Under the pieces are notes generated by a model. That model searched no databases, was not told where the DNA came from, and saw nothing but the letters and a program-made list of their open reading frames with translations. Positions 1-8,559 of a stretch of DNA of 64,000 nt are shown here, piece by piece. The translations under genes and the position numbers were made by a program. The DNA lies in the NCBI RefSeq assembly GCF_013302895.1, contig NZ_VJOK01000001.1, positions 1 through 64,000 on the forward strand, read 5' to 3'. Source of the stretch: Streptomyces albus subsp. chlorinus. GTDB taxonomy: Bacteria; Actinomycetota; Actinomycetes; Streptomycetales; Streptomycetaceae. Position 1 is the stretch's first letter. Each line of letters opens with the position of its first letter.

Positions 1-234
1 GTGTCGCTTTCCCGGTGCCATTTCAGGGGATTGATGGGTGCAACGCGATACGTCGTTGAGCCTTTTCAGTGTAGGCCACTGATCGGGTAACCGGTTTCGG
101 TCTCCGCAACGCACGGGGCTCCCGTGCCGTTGAGGAAGGTCTTCGAAGTCTCATCTCATCGGCGCAGGACCCTCGTTGGTTCCCTGTCCTGCCTCGCTGG
201 GCCTTCCCCATGCCTTGGTCGAGTGGGAACCATG

Positions 235-667
235 CTCATCGTCGTCCGCGGGGGTGGCCGCCGCTGCAAGCTTCCGCCACACCAACGTGCCCTGATCGGC
301 CTGGTGTACCGCCCATGCACGACACTTTCGCCTAGATCGCGGCCGGTTCCGGCATCGCCGTCGGCGCCTCTCACGTCTACACACCGCGGTCATCGGCCTG
401 CTCGTGGACCGAGCACCGGGGCCTGTTCAAGGTCCTGCGGGGAGAGTGATCCGGACTTCGTCCTGCGCGACGGCATCCTCGCCGAGTGCGACCGGGTCGG
501 GGACGGCCGCGCGCCACTCGGCCAAGCGCCGCCGCTACGGGGTGGACGTCCACGTCGTCATCGACCCCGGCGGCGGGGTCCTGTGGATCTCACCTGCCCT
601 GCCGGGACGGATCCAAGACCTGACCGCGACCCGCACCCGCACCCGCACCCGCCAAGGCAACGCTTAG
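235..667 (+). pseudogene. IS5-like (DDE_Tnp_4-type) transposase remnant
   Basis: Stretches of a transposase can be read on the plus strand in shifting frames: a segment containing LPPHQRALIGLVY near 265-310, a helix-turn-helix-like stretch near 330-400 ending VIGLLVDRA, DFVLRDGILAECDRVGDG near 455-510, and AKRRRYGVDVHV followed by GVLWISPALPGR near 520-615. This order matches Streptomyces IS5-related DDE transposases. An in-frame stop near 332 and several frameshifts destroy it, and the C-terminal third is missing. The piece stops a few bases before the 3' end of the neighbouring SDR gene. Confidence 0.7.
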
Positions 668-672
668 GAGGC

Positions 673-1389
673 TCACTTGGCGGGCGCGGGGCCGTACAGC
701 TGTGCCGGGTCGTCGGCCAGGGCCGCCTTGACGAAGCGGCTGGGGTTGTCGACCAGCACTTCGAGGGAGTTGCTCTGCACGCCGTCGAGGCTGGCGCGTG
801 CGACGTCGACGGGGTCGATCTTGGGTGCGTCGGTGCCCGCCATCATGTCGGTGTCCGCTGCCCCCAGGTGGACGCCTTGGACCAGGGTCTTCTGTCCGGC
901 GAGCTCGACGCGTACGCCGTTGGTCATGTTCCACTCGGCGGCTTTGGCGACGGAGTAGGAGCCCGAGCCCTGAGGGGTGGCGACCCATGACAGTACGGAG
1001 AGCACGTTCACGATCGCTCCGCCGCCGTGTGTGGCCAGGACCGGAGCGAAGGCGCGGATGACGCGGAGGGTGCCGAAGAGGTGCGTCTCCAGCTCTCGCC
1101 GGACGTCGTCCAGGTCGTCGGTCAGCAGGTTGGCTCCCGTGGCGATGCCGGCGTTGTTGACCAGCAGTGTCACGTCCTGTGCGACGTCGGCCGCGTCGGT
1201 GATCGACTTCTCGTCGAGGAGGTCCAGGTACAGCGGGCTGACGCGGGGGTCGGATGCGGTGATTGTCTCCGGGCTGCGGACGGCCGCGTAGACCCGTTCG
1301 GCCCCGCGGGCCAGCAATTCGTCGACGAAGCGCCGGCCGATGCCCCGGTTGGCTCCGGTCACGAGCGCGGTGGAACCAGCGATGTCCAT
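673..1389 (-). CDS. SDR-family NAD(P)-dependent oxidoreductase
   Basis: A 238-residue classical short-chain dehydrogenase/reductase, expected in the cytoplasm. The nucleotide-binding motif TGANRGIG lies near residue 11, LLVNNAG near 80, and the catalytic Ser-Tyr-Lys set is in NVLSVLSW and YSVAK. The ATG at 1389 was chosen because GAAAGGA sits just upstream and because the fold starts there; the longer open frame is only promoter DNA. It is divergent from a MerR regulator and has a MerR-type promoter. It is clearly paralogous to the SDR at 34374-35099 (both begin MDI and share TGANRGIG, LLVNNAG and TDMMAG). Substrate is unknown; such enzymes act on small carbonyls or alcohols. Confidence 0.9.
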   Translation of the reverse strand: MDIAGSTALVTGANRGIGRRFVDELLARGAERVYAAVRSPETITASDPRVSPLYLDLLDEKSITDAADVAQDVTLLVNNAGIATGANLLTDDLDDVRRELETHLFGTLRVIRAFAPVLATHGGGAIVNVLSVLSWVATPQGSGSYSVAKAAEWNMTNGVRVELAGQKTLVQGVHLGAADTDMMAGTDAPKIDPVDVARASLDGVQSNSLEVLVDNPSRFVKAALADDPAQLYGPAPAK

Positions 1390-1441
1390 GATCGTCCTTT
1401 CGCCGGGCGGAGGATGGCGTTCGCTCCCGCCCTTCGCGTCT

Positions 1442-1473
1442 ACGCTAGAACTTGACGTCAACGTCAAAGGCAA
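1442..1473 (-). promoter_or_regulatory. MerR-type promoter with 20-bp spacer for the SDR
   Basis: Read on the minus strand: -35 TTGCCT (1473-1468), a 20-bp spacer and -10 TAGCGT (1447-1442). The spacer contains the dyad TTGACGT-TG-ACGTCAA. Over-long spacers with a central dyad are the hallmark of MerR-family regulated promoters. The same -10 and spacing recur at 34335-34366 before the paralogous SDR. Confidence 0.75.
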
Positions 1474-1505
1474 ATCGGACACCGCAGAGCGAGGAGCGGG
1501 TCACA

Positions 1506-1904
1506 GTGCGTATCGGAGAGCTGGCCGACCGGGCCGGTGTCAGTACACGCGCTCTGCGCTACTACGAGGAGCAGGGCTTGTTGCGTTCCTCGCGCACGGC
1601 AGGAGGACAGCGTGTCTACCCGCCATCGGCCGAGGACCGTGTACGGCTGATCCGCGAGCTCTACACGGCTGGGCTCACCAGCCGGGTGATCGCTGAACTG
1701 TTGCCGGCTGTCGATGCACGCCATGTCGGTCCCGAGTTGCTGGCGCGCTTGCTTGACGAACGTGCCCGCACGGCGGCGAAGGTCGCCGAGTTGCAGGCGG
1801 CAGGCCAACGCCTCGACGCCTTGATCGCCCTCGCCACACACCCGGACTCCGACGCGTGTCCGGCCACACTCGACCAGGCAGCTGCCAGAGGTTCCGCCCC
1901 GTAG
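1506..1904 (+). CDS. MerR-family transcriptional regulator
   Basis: A 132-residue MerR regulator beginning at GTG 1506, preceded by GAGGAGCGG. The N-terminal winged-helix motif RIGELADRAG followed by TRALRYYEEQG is diagnostic, and a dimerisation helix rich in Leu/Ala follows (about residues 80-115). The effector region is short and has only one cysteine, near the end, so metal sensing is not suggested. It is divergent from the SDR at 673-1389 and probably both represses and activates it from the 20-bp-spacer promoter between them. Small MerR regulators paired with an SDR are common in Streptomyces; the inducer is unknown. Confidence 0.88.
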   Translation: MRIGELADRAGVSTRALRYYEEQGLLRSSRTAGGQRVYPPSAEDRVRLIRELYTAGLTSRVIAELLPAVDARHVGPELLARLLDERARTAAKVAELQAAGQRLDALIALATHPDSDACPATLDQAAARGSAP

Positions 1905-2002
1905 ACGTCCTTGTCCTGCCAATGCCGTAGACCCGCCGGCGCAGCTCAGTCATACCGGCCGGCCTTCCACCTGTCGCCGGGTCCCGGGGGAAGTCTGGGT
2001 CT

Positions 2003-2206
2003 ATGAGTACGAATGCGACCTTGACCGGCGGGCCACTGGACGGGCGGCGGGTTTCTCTCCACCCCGTCCAGGAGCAGGAGGGCAGGTGGGGCAGCTTGAT
2101 CGACCGACGCACCCCGTATCGCGACCGGCCTGCCCACCTTCGTGACGGCACGGGCCGGTGGCTCTGGCAGGGCAAGCCCTGGCCCGAGGAGAGGGACGAT
2201 GCCTGA
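2003..2206 (+). CDS. small hypothetical protein
   Basis: A 67-residue protein starting MSTNATLTGGPLDGRRV, with GGGGGAAG about 9 bases upstream. It is rich in Arg, Asp and Trp, has no membrane segment and no signal peptide. Proteins with an N-terminal GGPLDGR stretch occur as short uncharacterised ORFs in Streptomyces and their phages; no function is known to me. It lies alone between a MerR gene and a decayed acetyltransferase. Confidence 0.5.
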   Translation: MSTNATLTGGPLDGRRVSLHPVQEQEGRWGSLIDRRTPYRDRPAHLRDGTGRWLWQGKPWPEERDDA

Positions 2207-2236
2207 CGCTCGCCGATAGCGGCCGGCACCACCTCC

Positions 2237-2555
2237 TCAGCCACCCGTGCGCAGGTCGCGGAGCGCGATCGCGTAGTTGGGGGGGGTCGGGGAAGGGCTG
2301 GCGGTTTCCGATCCGGCGGTAGCCCCACGTCTGGTAAAGGGCTTCGACCTTGGGGTGGTCGGGGTTGACCAGGAGCACGGCCAGGGCTTCGGGCCGGTCT
2401 TCGAGCAGTGTCTTGTGCAGGCGTCGGGCGGTCCCGGTCTTCCGCCACCGGGGTCGGACCCTCAGCTCGGAGACGGAGAAGAAGGCAGACCTGGGCATGC
2501 CCGCACTGTCGCGGCACCACCCCGGCCACGGCGCATGACCTCCGCGGTTTCAGCG
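2237..2555 (-). pseudogene. GNAT-family N-acetyltransferase remnant
   Basis: The C-terminal half of a GNAT enzyme can be read on the minus strand: SELRVRPRWRKTGTARRLH (acetyl-CoA binding region), LLVNPDHPKVEALYQTWGY, then, after a one-base shift in a run of eight C's near 2279-2287, PNYAIALRDLRTGG and a stop at 2237. The N-terminal half is absent, because a stop lies in frame near 2555. It is truncated and frameshifted, so not functional. The homopolymer shift could be a sequencing error, but the missing 5' half cannot. Confidence 0.7.
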
Positions 2556-2594
2556 GCTGTACCTGGAGCGCGGGTCAAGACCCGGGCCGCTCTG

Positions 2595-3389
2595 TCAAGC
2601 GCCGGCGCCGCCGTCGACCGGCACGATCGCGCCGGTCACGTACGAGGCGCGGTCGCTGAGCAGCCAGGCGGCCGCCTCGGCGATCTGCCGGGGCTCGGCC
2701 ATCTTGCCGAGCGGGATCGTCGCGGTCATCTGCTCGGCAATCCCGGGAGTAGCCGCTTCCCAGGTGTCGATCATCTCAGTGGAGGTGCCGCCGGGGGTGA
2801 TGCCGTTCACTCGGATGTTGGCGGGGGCCCAGTTGACCGCGGCGGTCTCGGTGAGGCTGTTGAGCGCGCGCTTCATGGCGCCGTAGGCGGGCAGGGCGGG
2901 GTTCGCGCGGCGGCTGCCGATGCTGGAGGTGTTGACGATCGCCCCGCCGCCGCCCTGTCGCATGAGGGCGGCCTCGGCGGTCATGGCCGTCCAGTGGGCA
3001 CGGAAGTTCACAGCGAACTGTTCGTCGATGTCCTCGTCGCTGGTGGTCTCGACCGGGCCGAACTGGTGCTGGGGGACCGCACCGTTGTTGAAGGCGCCGT
3101 CCAGCCGGCCGTGCAGCTTTTCGACGTGGTCGATGGCGGCGCGGATGCTCGCGCTGTCGGCGAGGTCCAGGGTGGCGGCGTCGGCGGTGCCGCCACCGGC
3201 ACGGATCTCGGTGACGAGGCGGTCGAGGGCGTCGGTGCTGCGAGCGGCGAGCACGACGGCGGCGCCCTCGGAGGCGAAGAGCCGGGCCGCAGCCGCGCCG
3301 ATACCGCGGCTGGCGCCGGTGATGAAGATGACCTTGCCGGTGAGCAGGCCGATGGGTGCGCTGTCGGTGGTGTTCGTGCTGTTCGTCAT
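2595..3389 (-). CDS. SDR-family oxidoreductase
   Basis: A 264-residue classical SDR. TGASRGIG lies near residue 23, FNNGA replaces the usual NNAG near 103, and the active site is SSIGS with YGAMK; a C-terminal VPVDGG follows. ATG 3389 is chosen because the preceding open frame is the intergenic operator region. It is divergent from an XRE/MmyB regulator 85 bp away, an arrangement repeated at 35733-37445. The Asn-Asn-Gly variant of the NNAG motif is tolerated in the family. Physiological substrate unknown. Confidence 0.9.
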   Translation of the reverse strand: MTNSTNTTDSAPIGLLTGKVIFITGASRGIGAAAARLFASEGAAVVLAARSTDALDRLVTEIRAGGGTADAATLDLADSASIRAAIDHVEKLHGRLDGAFNNGAVPQHQFGPVETTSDEDIDEQFAVNFRAHWTAMTAEAALMRQGGGGAIVNTSSIGSRRANPALPAYGAMKRALNSLTETAAVNWAPANIRVNGITPGGTSTEMIDTWEAATPGIAEQMTATIPLGKMAEPRQIAEAAAWLLSDRASYVTGAIVPVDGGAGA

Positions 3390-3399
3390 GGCAACAGCG

Positions 3400-3440
3400 T
3401 CCGGCCGGCTGCCGGCCGGATACAGGCACAGGCTGTACCA
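3400..3440. promoter_or_regulatory. divergent operator region between SDR and XRE regulator
   Basis: Two dyads sit back to back. A perfect inverted repeat TCCGGCCGG-CTG-CCGGCCGGA is at 3400-3420, followed by TACAG-N7-CTGTA at 3421-3437. The second resembles the short palindromes found upstream of MmyB-type XRE regulators with SDR partners. Either could be the regulator binding site; the GC-rich one could also be a hairpin. Confidence 0.45.
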
Positions 3441-3474
3441 GGATCCGCCGCCGCGCCGCGCCCACACTGGGCGT

Positions 3475-4326
3475 ATGGACAAACAGGAACTCGGGGCGTT
3501 CCTCCGCAGCCGCCGCGAGCGGCTCCGCCCGCAGGATGTCGGCCTCCCCTCCGGCCCGCGACGCCGCACACCGGGTCTTCGCCGTGAGGAAGTGGCGGTC
3601 CTCGCGCACATCTCCACGGAGTACTACATCCGCCTCGAGCAGGGCAGGGCGCCACGCCCCTCGGCCGATGTCCTGGCCGCGATCGCGGGAGCGCTGCGGC
3701 TCACCGGCGCGGAGGCCGGCCACCTCCACGTCCTCGCGGGCACCGCGCCGAACCGTACCGGACTGCACCGGCGCGATGTCCGCCCCAGCATCCTCGCGCT
3801 CCTTCAGCGGCTGCCGCAGACGGCCGGTTTCGTGATGTCCGCCGCGTTCGAGGTCCTGGCCTGGAACGACCTCGCGGCCGCGCTCATGGAGGACTTCGCC
3901 CCGCTCGCCCCCGAGGACCGCAACCTCGCGCGCCGGGCCTTCCCCGGGCGGCACCGCGCCGATGCAGCGCTCTACGGGATCTTTGACGCCGCCGAGTTCC
4001 GGCTGAGTGTCGTGATGCAGCTCCACACCACTCTCGCCCGCTACCCCACCGATCCCGCGGTGACCGGCCTCGTCGACGAACTCCGCGATGCCGATGCCGA
4101 CTTCGCCCGCCTCTGGGAACGGCACGACGTGCAGGCCCCGCCGACGCTCACCAAGACCTTCCGCCACCCGGCCGTCGGGGAAGTCACCGTCGACTGCGAC
4201 ACGCTCACCCTCACCGACCGCGACCAGTACCTCGTGCTCTACACCGCACCGCCGGGATCCCCCAGCGCCGAGGCCCTGGCTCTGCTGAACGTCCTGGGCG
4301 CACAAGCCAGTCACTACCCGCAGTAG
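3475..4326 (+). CDS. XRE-family regulator with MmyB-like ligand-binding domain
   Basis: A 283-residue regulator. The N-terminal helix-turn-helix (residues about 5-75) has the family signature PGLRREEVAVLAHIS-YYIRLEQGR. The C-terminal MmyB-like PAS domain (about 100-280) has VLAWNDLAAAL, a conserved RRAFPG-type stretch and a final LVLYTAPPGSPSAEAL. Family members usually bind a small lipid-like or hydrophobic ligand and control the divergent SDR. The start ATG 3475 begins exactly at the conserved N-terminus. A second copy of this architecture is at 36615-37445. Confidence 0.92.
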   Translation: MDKQELGAFLRSRRERLRPQDVGLPSGPRRRTPGLRREEVAVLAHISTEYYIRLEQGRAPRPSADVLAAIAGALRLTGAEAGHLHVLAGTAPNRTGLHRRDVRPSILALLQRLPQTAGFVMSAAFEVLAWNDLAAALMEDFAPLAPEDRNLARRAFPGRHRADAALYGIFDAAEFRLSVVMQLHTTLARYPTDPAVTGLVDELRDADADFARLWERHDVQAPPTLTKTFRHPAVGEVTVDCDTLTLTDRDQYLVLYTAPPGSPSAEALALLNVLGAQASHYPQ

Positions 4327-4523
4327 CGCCACAGCCGGTCACCGCGAGCACCATCGCCGACAGGGCGACGTGCTGATCCGGTCGGCCGTGGTCTCCTCGT
4401 CCGGCACTGCTACCGGGGGCTCTTTGACGCACATCTGGGTCACACCCCCGCCATGTCCGCTGTGGCGGGATACTCATCCCAGGTCCGGCCATCGAGCAGG
4501 CGGCCGCCGGCCTTCGGGGACAG

Positions 4524-4567
4524 CCCACCGACCTGCTTGAAGAACCCCACCGACCTGCTTGAAGAAC
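4524..4567 (+). repeat. exact 22-bp tandem duplication
   Basis: Two identical copies (4524-4545 and 4546-4567) starting CCCACCGACCTGC and ending GAAGAAC. The unit length is not a multiple of three. It lies just upstream of the surviving lasso-cyclase fragment, in DNA without a recognisable gene (4327-4640). Confidence 0.9.
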
Positions 4568-4670
4568 AGAGCCACCCGAAGATCGACACACAGGTCTCGA
4601 ATGTCGCGAACCCAGGCCAAGTCCAGCGCCCGGTGAGCCGGACCGCCTAGCCGGTGACCAGCAGACCGAG

Positions 4671-5150
4671 ATGGCGGACGAGTTCGACCAGTGGGCCGCC
4701 CTGCACTCGGTGGGCGCCTCGGCCCGCGGCTGGGCCCCGTACGGTCAGGCGCTCGGCATCCGGCCGGTGTATCCGTACCTGGACAACCAGGTCGTCCGCG
4801 CCGCCTTCGCCGTGCCAGCCCTCGCACGGCGCGGGCTGGTGGCCTACAAGCCGCTGCTGCGGGCCGCGCTGCCCAAGCTCCCGGACTGGTTGACCTCCCG
4901 GCGCTCGAAAGGGTCGTTCACCGCCCGGCGCATCGCCGGACTCGCCCGCCACCGGGATCGGCTTGATGAACTGACCGCTTCCAGTCCGCTCGCGGACGGT
5001 GGGCTGATCGACCCCGCGGCCGTCCGTACCTCGCTCGCTCAGGCAGCCCGGGGGCAGAGCGCCACGGTGATCGCCGACCTGCACCAGCTGAGCGTGACGT
5101 GCTGGTGGCTCAGTGGCCAGACGGCCAGGAGGGAGATGACGGCGTGCTGA
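4671..5150 (+). pseudogene. lasso peptide cyclase (asparagine synthase-like C protein), 3' fragment
   Basis: The fragment matches the last third of lasso-peptide macrolactam synthetases: ADEFDQWAALHSVGA, YPYLDNQVVRAAF, RRSKGSFTARR and a terminal HQLSVTCWWL. The family is about 600 residues long; only about 160 remain, with homology fading out near 4640. The N-terminal glutaminase-like half and the ATP-binding PP motif are gone, so it cannot activate a precursor. Its stop overlaps the B1 start (GTG 5144), the translational coupling typical of intact lasso operons, so the order C-B1-B2-ABC is preserved. No precursor peptide was found upstream. Confidence 0.8.
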
Positions 5151-5439
5151 TCCCCGCCCGCCACGTGCACCACAACACGGCCGGACGGCACGGCGGTGCT
5201 CGACGTTCGGCGGGGGACGTGGCTGATGCTCGATCAGGACGCCTCCCGGATCTGGCAGGCCATCACCGTCCGCGGTGACACCGCCGGGCTCGCCGACCGG
5301 GATCGCCATCCCCACCGGTCAGGACCCCCAGCAGGTCAGCGGCCAGATTGCCGCGTTCGTCGACGAACTGGTGGCCACCGGCGTGCTCGTCGACACCGAC
5401 CGGCCCCGGCGAGCACGACGAAGGTGGTGGCAGCGATGA
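5144..5439 (+). pseudogene. lasso peptide B1 (PqqD-like leader-binding) protein, frameshifted
   Basis: With two frame corrections this reads as a RiPP recognition element of about 95 residues. LIPARHVHHNT is in one frame, then GTAVLDVRRGTWLMLDQDA and IWQAITVRGDTAGL in the next, then IAIPTGQDPQQVSGQI and FVDELVATGVLVDTDRP in the third. The frame breaks are near 5185 and near 5302. In lasso systems B1 binds the leader peptide and presents it to the B2 protease and the cyclase. Its TGA overlaps the ATG of B2 (ATGA). Confidence 0.75.
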
Positions 5440-5852
5440 CGGTCACGGTCCCCGCCGCCCGGCCCACCGTTCCACGGCGTGCCCGGCTGGTGGCCGCCGT
5501 CGCACTGACGCTCTCCCTGGCTGGGAGTCCGTTGCCGCTGCGCTGGAAGCTCGCCGCCGGGCGACGGCTGCGCGGCCTGCCGTACGCGCGCCTGGCCCAG
5601 CTCGAAGCCCTCTACACCGCGGTGCAGGCGGTGATCCCGGCGTGGTGGCCGGGCCGGATCGCGTGCGCCGAAATCAGTCTCGCCACCGTCATCGTGACCG
5701 CGCTGGCCGGCCGCCAGGCCCGCTGGGTACTCGGCGCCCGCTTCCTGCCCCACACCGCACACGCCTGGGCGGAGGTCCCCCAGGGCGCGGTCGGCCGGGA
5801 CATCGCAGACGCCGTCGACAGGCCCTGGATGCCGGTCCTCACCGTGCCGTAG
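5436..5852 (+). CDS. lasso peptide B2 leader peptidase (transglutaminase-like)
   Basis: A 138-residue B2 protein, of family length. It keeps a hydrophobic N-terminal helix (AALTLSLAGSPLPL region preceded by arginines) and the transglutaminase-type cysteine protease elements: Cys in RIACAEISL (near residue 75) and His in HTAHAWAEV (near 108), with an Asp following in the last third. B2 normally cleaves the leader from the lasso precursor. It starts at ATG 5436, overlapping the B1 stop, and continues the direction of the decayed cyclase and ABC transporter genes. The reading frame is undamaged, but with partners broken and no precursor visible it is probably an orphan. A larger open frame upstream (from 5196) covers the broken B1. 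Confidence 0.8.
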   Translation: MTVTVPAARPTVPRRARLVAAVALTLSLAGSPLPLRWKLAAGRRLRGLPYARLAQLEALYTAVQAVIPAWWPGRIACAEISLATVIVTALAGRQARWVLGARFLPHTAHAWAEVPQGAVGRDIADAVDRPWMPVLTVP

Positions 5853-5947
5853 AGGGGTCTTGGGCTGCCGTCGTGGTCCAGGGCCGGCACCGGTGCCTCC
5901 CCCGCCCCGTACCACGGCCCCACTCGAACGAGTGAAGTACGAGCGCC

Positions 5948-7663
5948 GTGAATAACGTTCGGTCCAGGCGACCAGCGGCGATGAGGAGGATGCGGAACAA
6001 TCCCGTTGCCCGGCCGCCTGGTCCGGCCCCTGATGGGGGCGTGAGTTCTTCCGTGTCCTCGCTGCCCGTCGCCGCCGCGGGCCAGCCGCCGCTCATGCGC
6101 CCGGCCTCCGACCGGCACTTCGAGGCAAGCGTCAACCTGCCCACCGCCGCGATAGCGCGCCGTGTGCCCCACACCCTCTCCGAGGCGGCCCACCTCGGCT
6201 GGCTCACCGACCCCCGCGCCGCCCTGGCCCTGCTCGGCTGCCAGATCGGCGCCGCCACCCTCACCGCGGCCCGGCCGCGCTCACGGCCACCACCCGCGTC
6301 CTGGCTGCCACCTTCACCGGAGGCGACATCGCCGCCGGCCTGCGCGAGAACCTGACCACCGTGACGGTCCTCGCCCTCGCCGCGTCCGGCCGCTACCTGC
6401 TCGACGCCGGCGCCCGCACCGCTGCGGCCCGGCCCACGCCGAAGACGGACCGAGCAGCTCAAGGCCACCCGGCAGGCCCTGGTGGTGCAGGGGACCGGTG
6501 ACGCACTCACCGCGGTCGGCACCACCGCGACCTGGGGCCCGCTCGTGCTCCTGGTGGCGAGTGGCCGCATGGAACTCGCAGTCGCCGGGACCGCAGCCTT
6601 GGCGGTACGGACCTCTACGGCGGCTCTCGCGACGACGGTGCGGGCCCGGGGCACGGCTCTTTGGCACCTCGCTGTCCCTGGACGACTGGGCCCGCTTCCT
6701 CGCCGTGGCCACACCGTGGACGACCCGCCGCGGCTCGGCCCCGGTCACCGAGGACAGGCCGCAGGCCATCACCGCCACAGATGTCTCCTTCACCTGTCCC
6801 GGCACCGACACCCCCGCACTCGACGGCAACAACCTGGACCTCAAACGCGGCGAGGTCACCGCCCTGGTCGGCGAGAACGGCGCCGGCAAGAGCACCCTCG
6901 CCCGCATCCTGACCGGCCTCTTCCCGCCCACCAGCGGTTCGGTGCGGTGGGACGGGGTGGACCTGGCGGACGCCGACCCGGCCAGGATGCTCGCCAAGAC
7001 GGCGCTCGTGCCGCAGGACTACACCCGCTGGCCGCCCGCGAGAACATCACCCTCGGCCAGCCCCACCCCGACGGCGACACCGCCGTGCACACCGCGGCCG
7101 AGGCGGCCGGCGCCGACAGTGTCATCGCCGCCCTGCCCCACAGGCTGGACACCTCGCCGGCCCGTTCCTGGCGGGACGGACACGACCTGTCCGGCAGGCA
7201 GTGGCAGCCCATCGCGGTCGCTCGCGCGTTCCACCGCGACGCCCCCGTCCTCATGATGGACGAACCGACCGCCGCGCTCGACGCCCGCACCGAGCACCGG
7301 ACCTACACCCGGCTCAGGGCACTCGCCGAGGAACGGGCGACCGTGTTCGTCACCCATCGGCCGGCCAACACCCGCCTCGCCGACCGCATCATCCGACCAA
7401 GGGCACATCGCCCAGACGAGCACCTTCGACGAACCCATCAACCAGCCAGCCACCTCGATCTTCTCCGAGATACTCAAGCTGCAAGAGAACCGGTAACCCC
7501 GCCCGAACCGGCCGGGCCAGATCAGCAAGACTGGACCAGCCCGGCGGCACCCGACACGCCGCTGCCCGCCGGGCTCCTCCAGGACTTCCTGAAAGATCCG
7601 TTCCAGGGCGGCATTCTCATCCAGGAGCACACGGTTCCCGACTTCGAGGTGCCTCCCCTCTGA
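5948..7663 (+). pseudogene. ABC transporter (permease-ATPase) of the lasso cluster, frameshifted
   Basis: Pieces of a fused exporter are spread over all three frames. A membrane-domain start contains LPTAAIARRVPHTLSEAAH (about 6140-6200) and, after a shift, LAATFTGGDIAAGLRENL (6300-6355). Further hydrophobic stretches follow at 6480-6640. The nucleotide-binding domain has Walker A GENGAGKSTL (about 6870), the Q-loop VPQDY, a degenerate signature LSGRQWQ and Walker B VLMMDEPTAALD. At least four frame changes are needed. In lasso operons this transporter exports the mature peptide and gives immunity. The final open stretch to 7663 carries an unrelated-looking tail. Confidence 0.72.
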
Positions 7664-7750
7664 GTCAACATCAGCTCCCACGCGATAAAGCCCCACGACA
7701 GCGATCCCACCCCTCAATCTTTCACCTCATGACAACCGCCCACCCCACCC

Positions 7751-7780
7751 ACAACCACCCACAACCACCCACAACCACCC
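7751..7780 (+). repeat. 10-bp tandem repeat ACAACCACCC x3
   Basis: Three exact copies of ACAACCACCC, with partial copies on both sides, inside an A/C-rich stretch (about 7735-7860) that is almost free of G on the plus strand. No gene is seen there. Confidence 0.85.
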
Positions 7781-7859
7781 ACCGACCAGCCCCCTAACAC
7801 CCACCCCTGAACCAGCACGACCAACTCCCACCACCACCGACACCAACCCAAGAAATCAC

Positions 7860-8290
7860 AGCCGCTGGCGGCCTGAACGCGGTCACCGGCGGTGCCTCGG
7901 ACGCGAGCCCGTTGACCGCGTGGGAGTCCCGGCGGCGGCGCACCAGCAAGCGGAACCAAGACGGGCTGTGCCAGCTCTACCGCGAGCGCCCGCAGGCGCT
8001 GGCCGCCCATCAAGACAGGGCGGGGGCCACGAGCGTGCCGGAGACCTCCGGTAGCGCGGTGGTAGTCAAGGAGCTCACCCGCTGGATGGACCTGGTCGAG
8101 CAATGGCGAACGTTGCCGCCGGGGCGCGTGAGCACCTGGTCGTCACCGGTTCCCGCAGCCGGGAGAAGGCGTACCTCGCGGCGATCGAGACGGCCGTGAC
8201 CCAGCACCCGCACCTGATCCACTACCGAGTGCTGTACGGGCCGCCGCGGCACCGCATGGTGGAAATGCCCGGCCCCGGTAGTGGACACAT
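7860..8290 (+). pseudogene. XRE-like DNA-binding protein remnant
   Basis: The first part (7860-8030) reads as the end of a helix-turn-helix domain, SPLTAWESRRRRTSKRNQ then LCQLYRERPQALAAHQDR. After a frameshift near 8100 the second domain continues as HLVVTGSRSREKAYLAAIET and HPHLIHYRVLYGPPRH (8130-8255). This two-part layout matches a family of Streptomyces XRE regulators with a C-terminal sensor-like domain. The HTH N-terminus and the protein end are missing. No gene is recognised between 8290 and 8560. Confidence 0.6.
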
Positions 8291-8559
8291 CGATGCCGGA
8301 CGGGAAAACAAGCACGCGGACACCCCTGGCGGACAGGCGATCTTGGTCGTGAACCCATCCACCAAAAGCTTCCTCACATCCAACGCGAGTACGCCACCGC
8401 GGCGGCGATCCTGAGTACCTGTCACGTCAGGTTGGGAAGAACTCCGTGCTTTGAGCAGGGGTCACGGCCGGAAACGGCAAGTCGGGAGTCGCCGAGCCCC
8501 CAACTTCTCTCTGACCTCTCGTGCGAACGGTGCGCAAGCGCCCATGTATCAGATGGCGG

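Noticed and set aside
2776..4332. 518-codon minus-strand open frame over the XRE regulator
   Set aside because: Arg/His-rich shadow of the SDR and XRE genes; no motif, no ribosome site.
4338..4650. Lasso precursor peptide upstream of the cyclase fragment
   Set aside because: The only open frame (4453-4650) lacks a leader with the usual YxxPxL-type motif and a Gly/Ala/Ser-Asp/Glu core, and it contains the recent 22-bp duplication.
7751..7780. Possible CRISPR-like repeats
   Set aside because: Ten-base units without spacers; a simple tandem repeat in low-complexity DNA.
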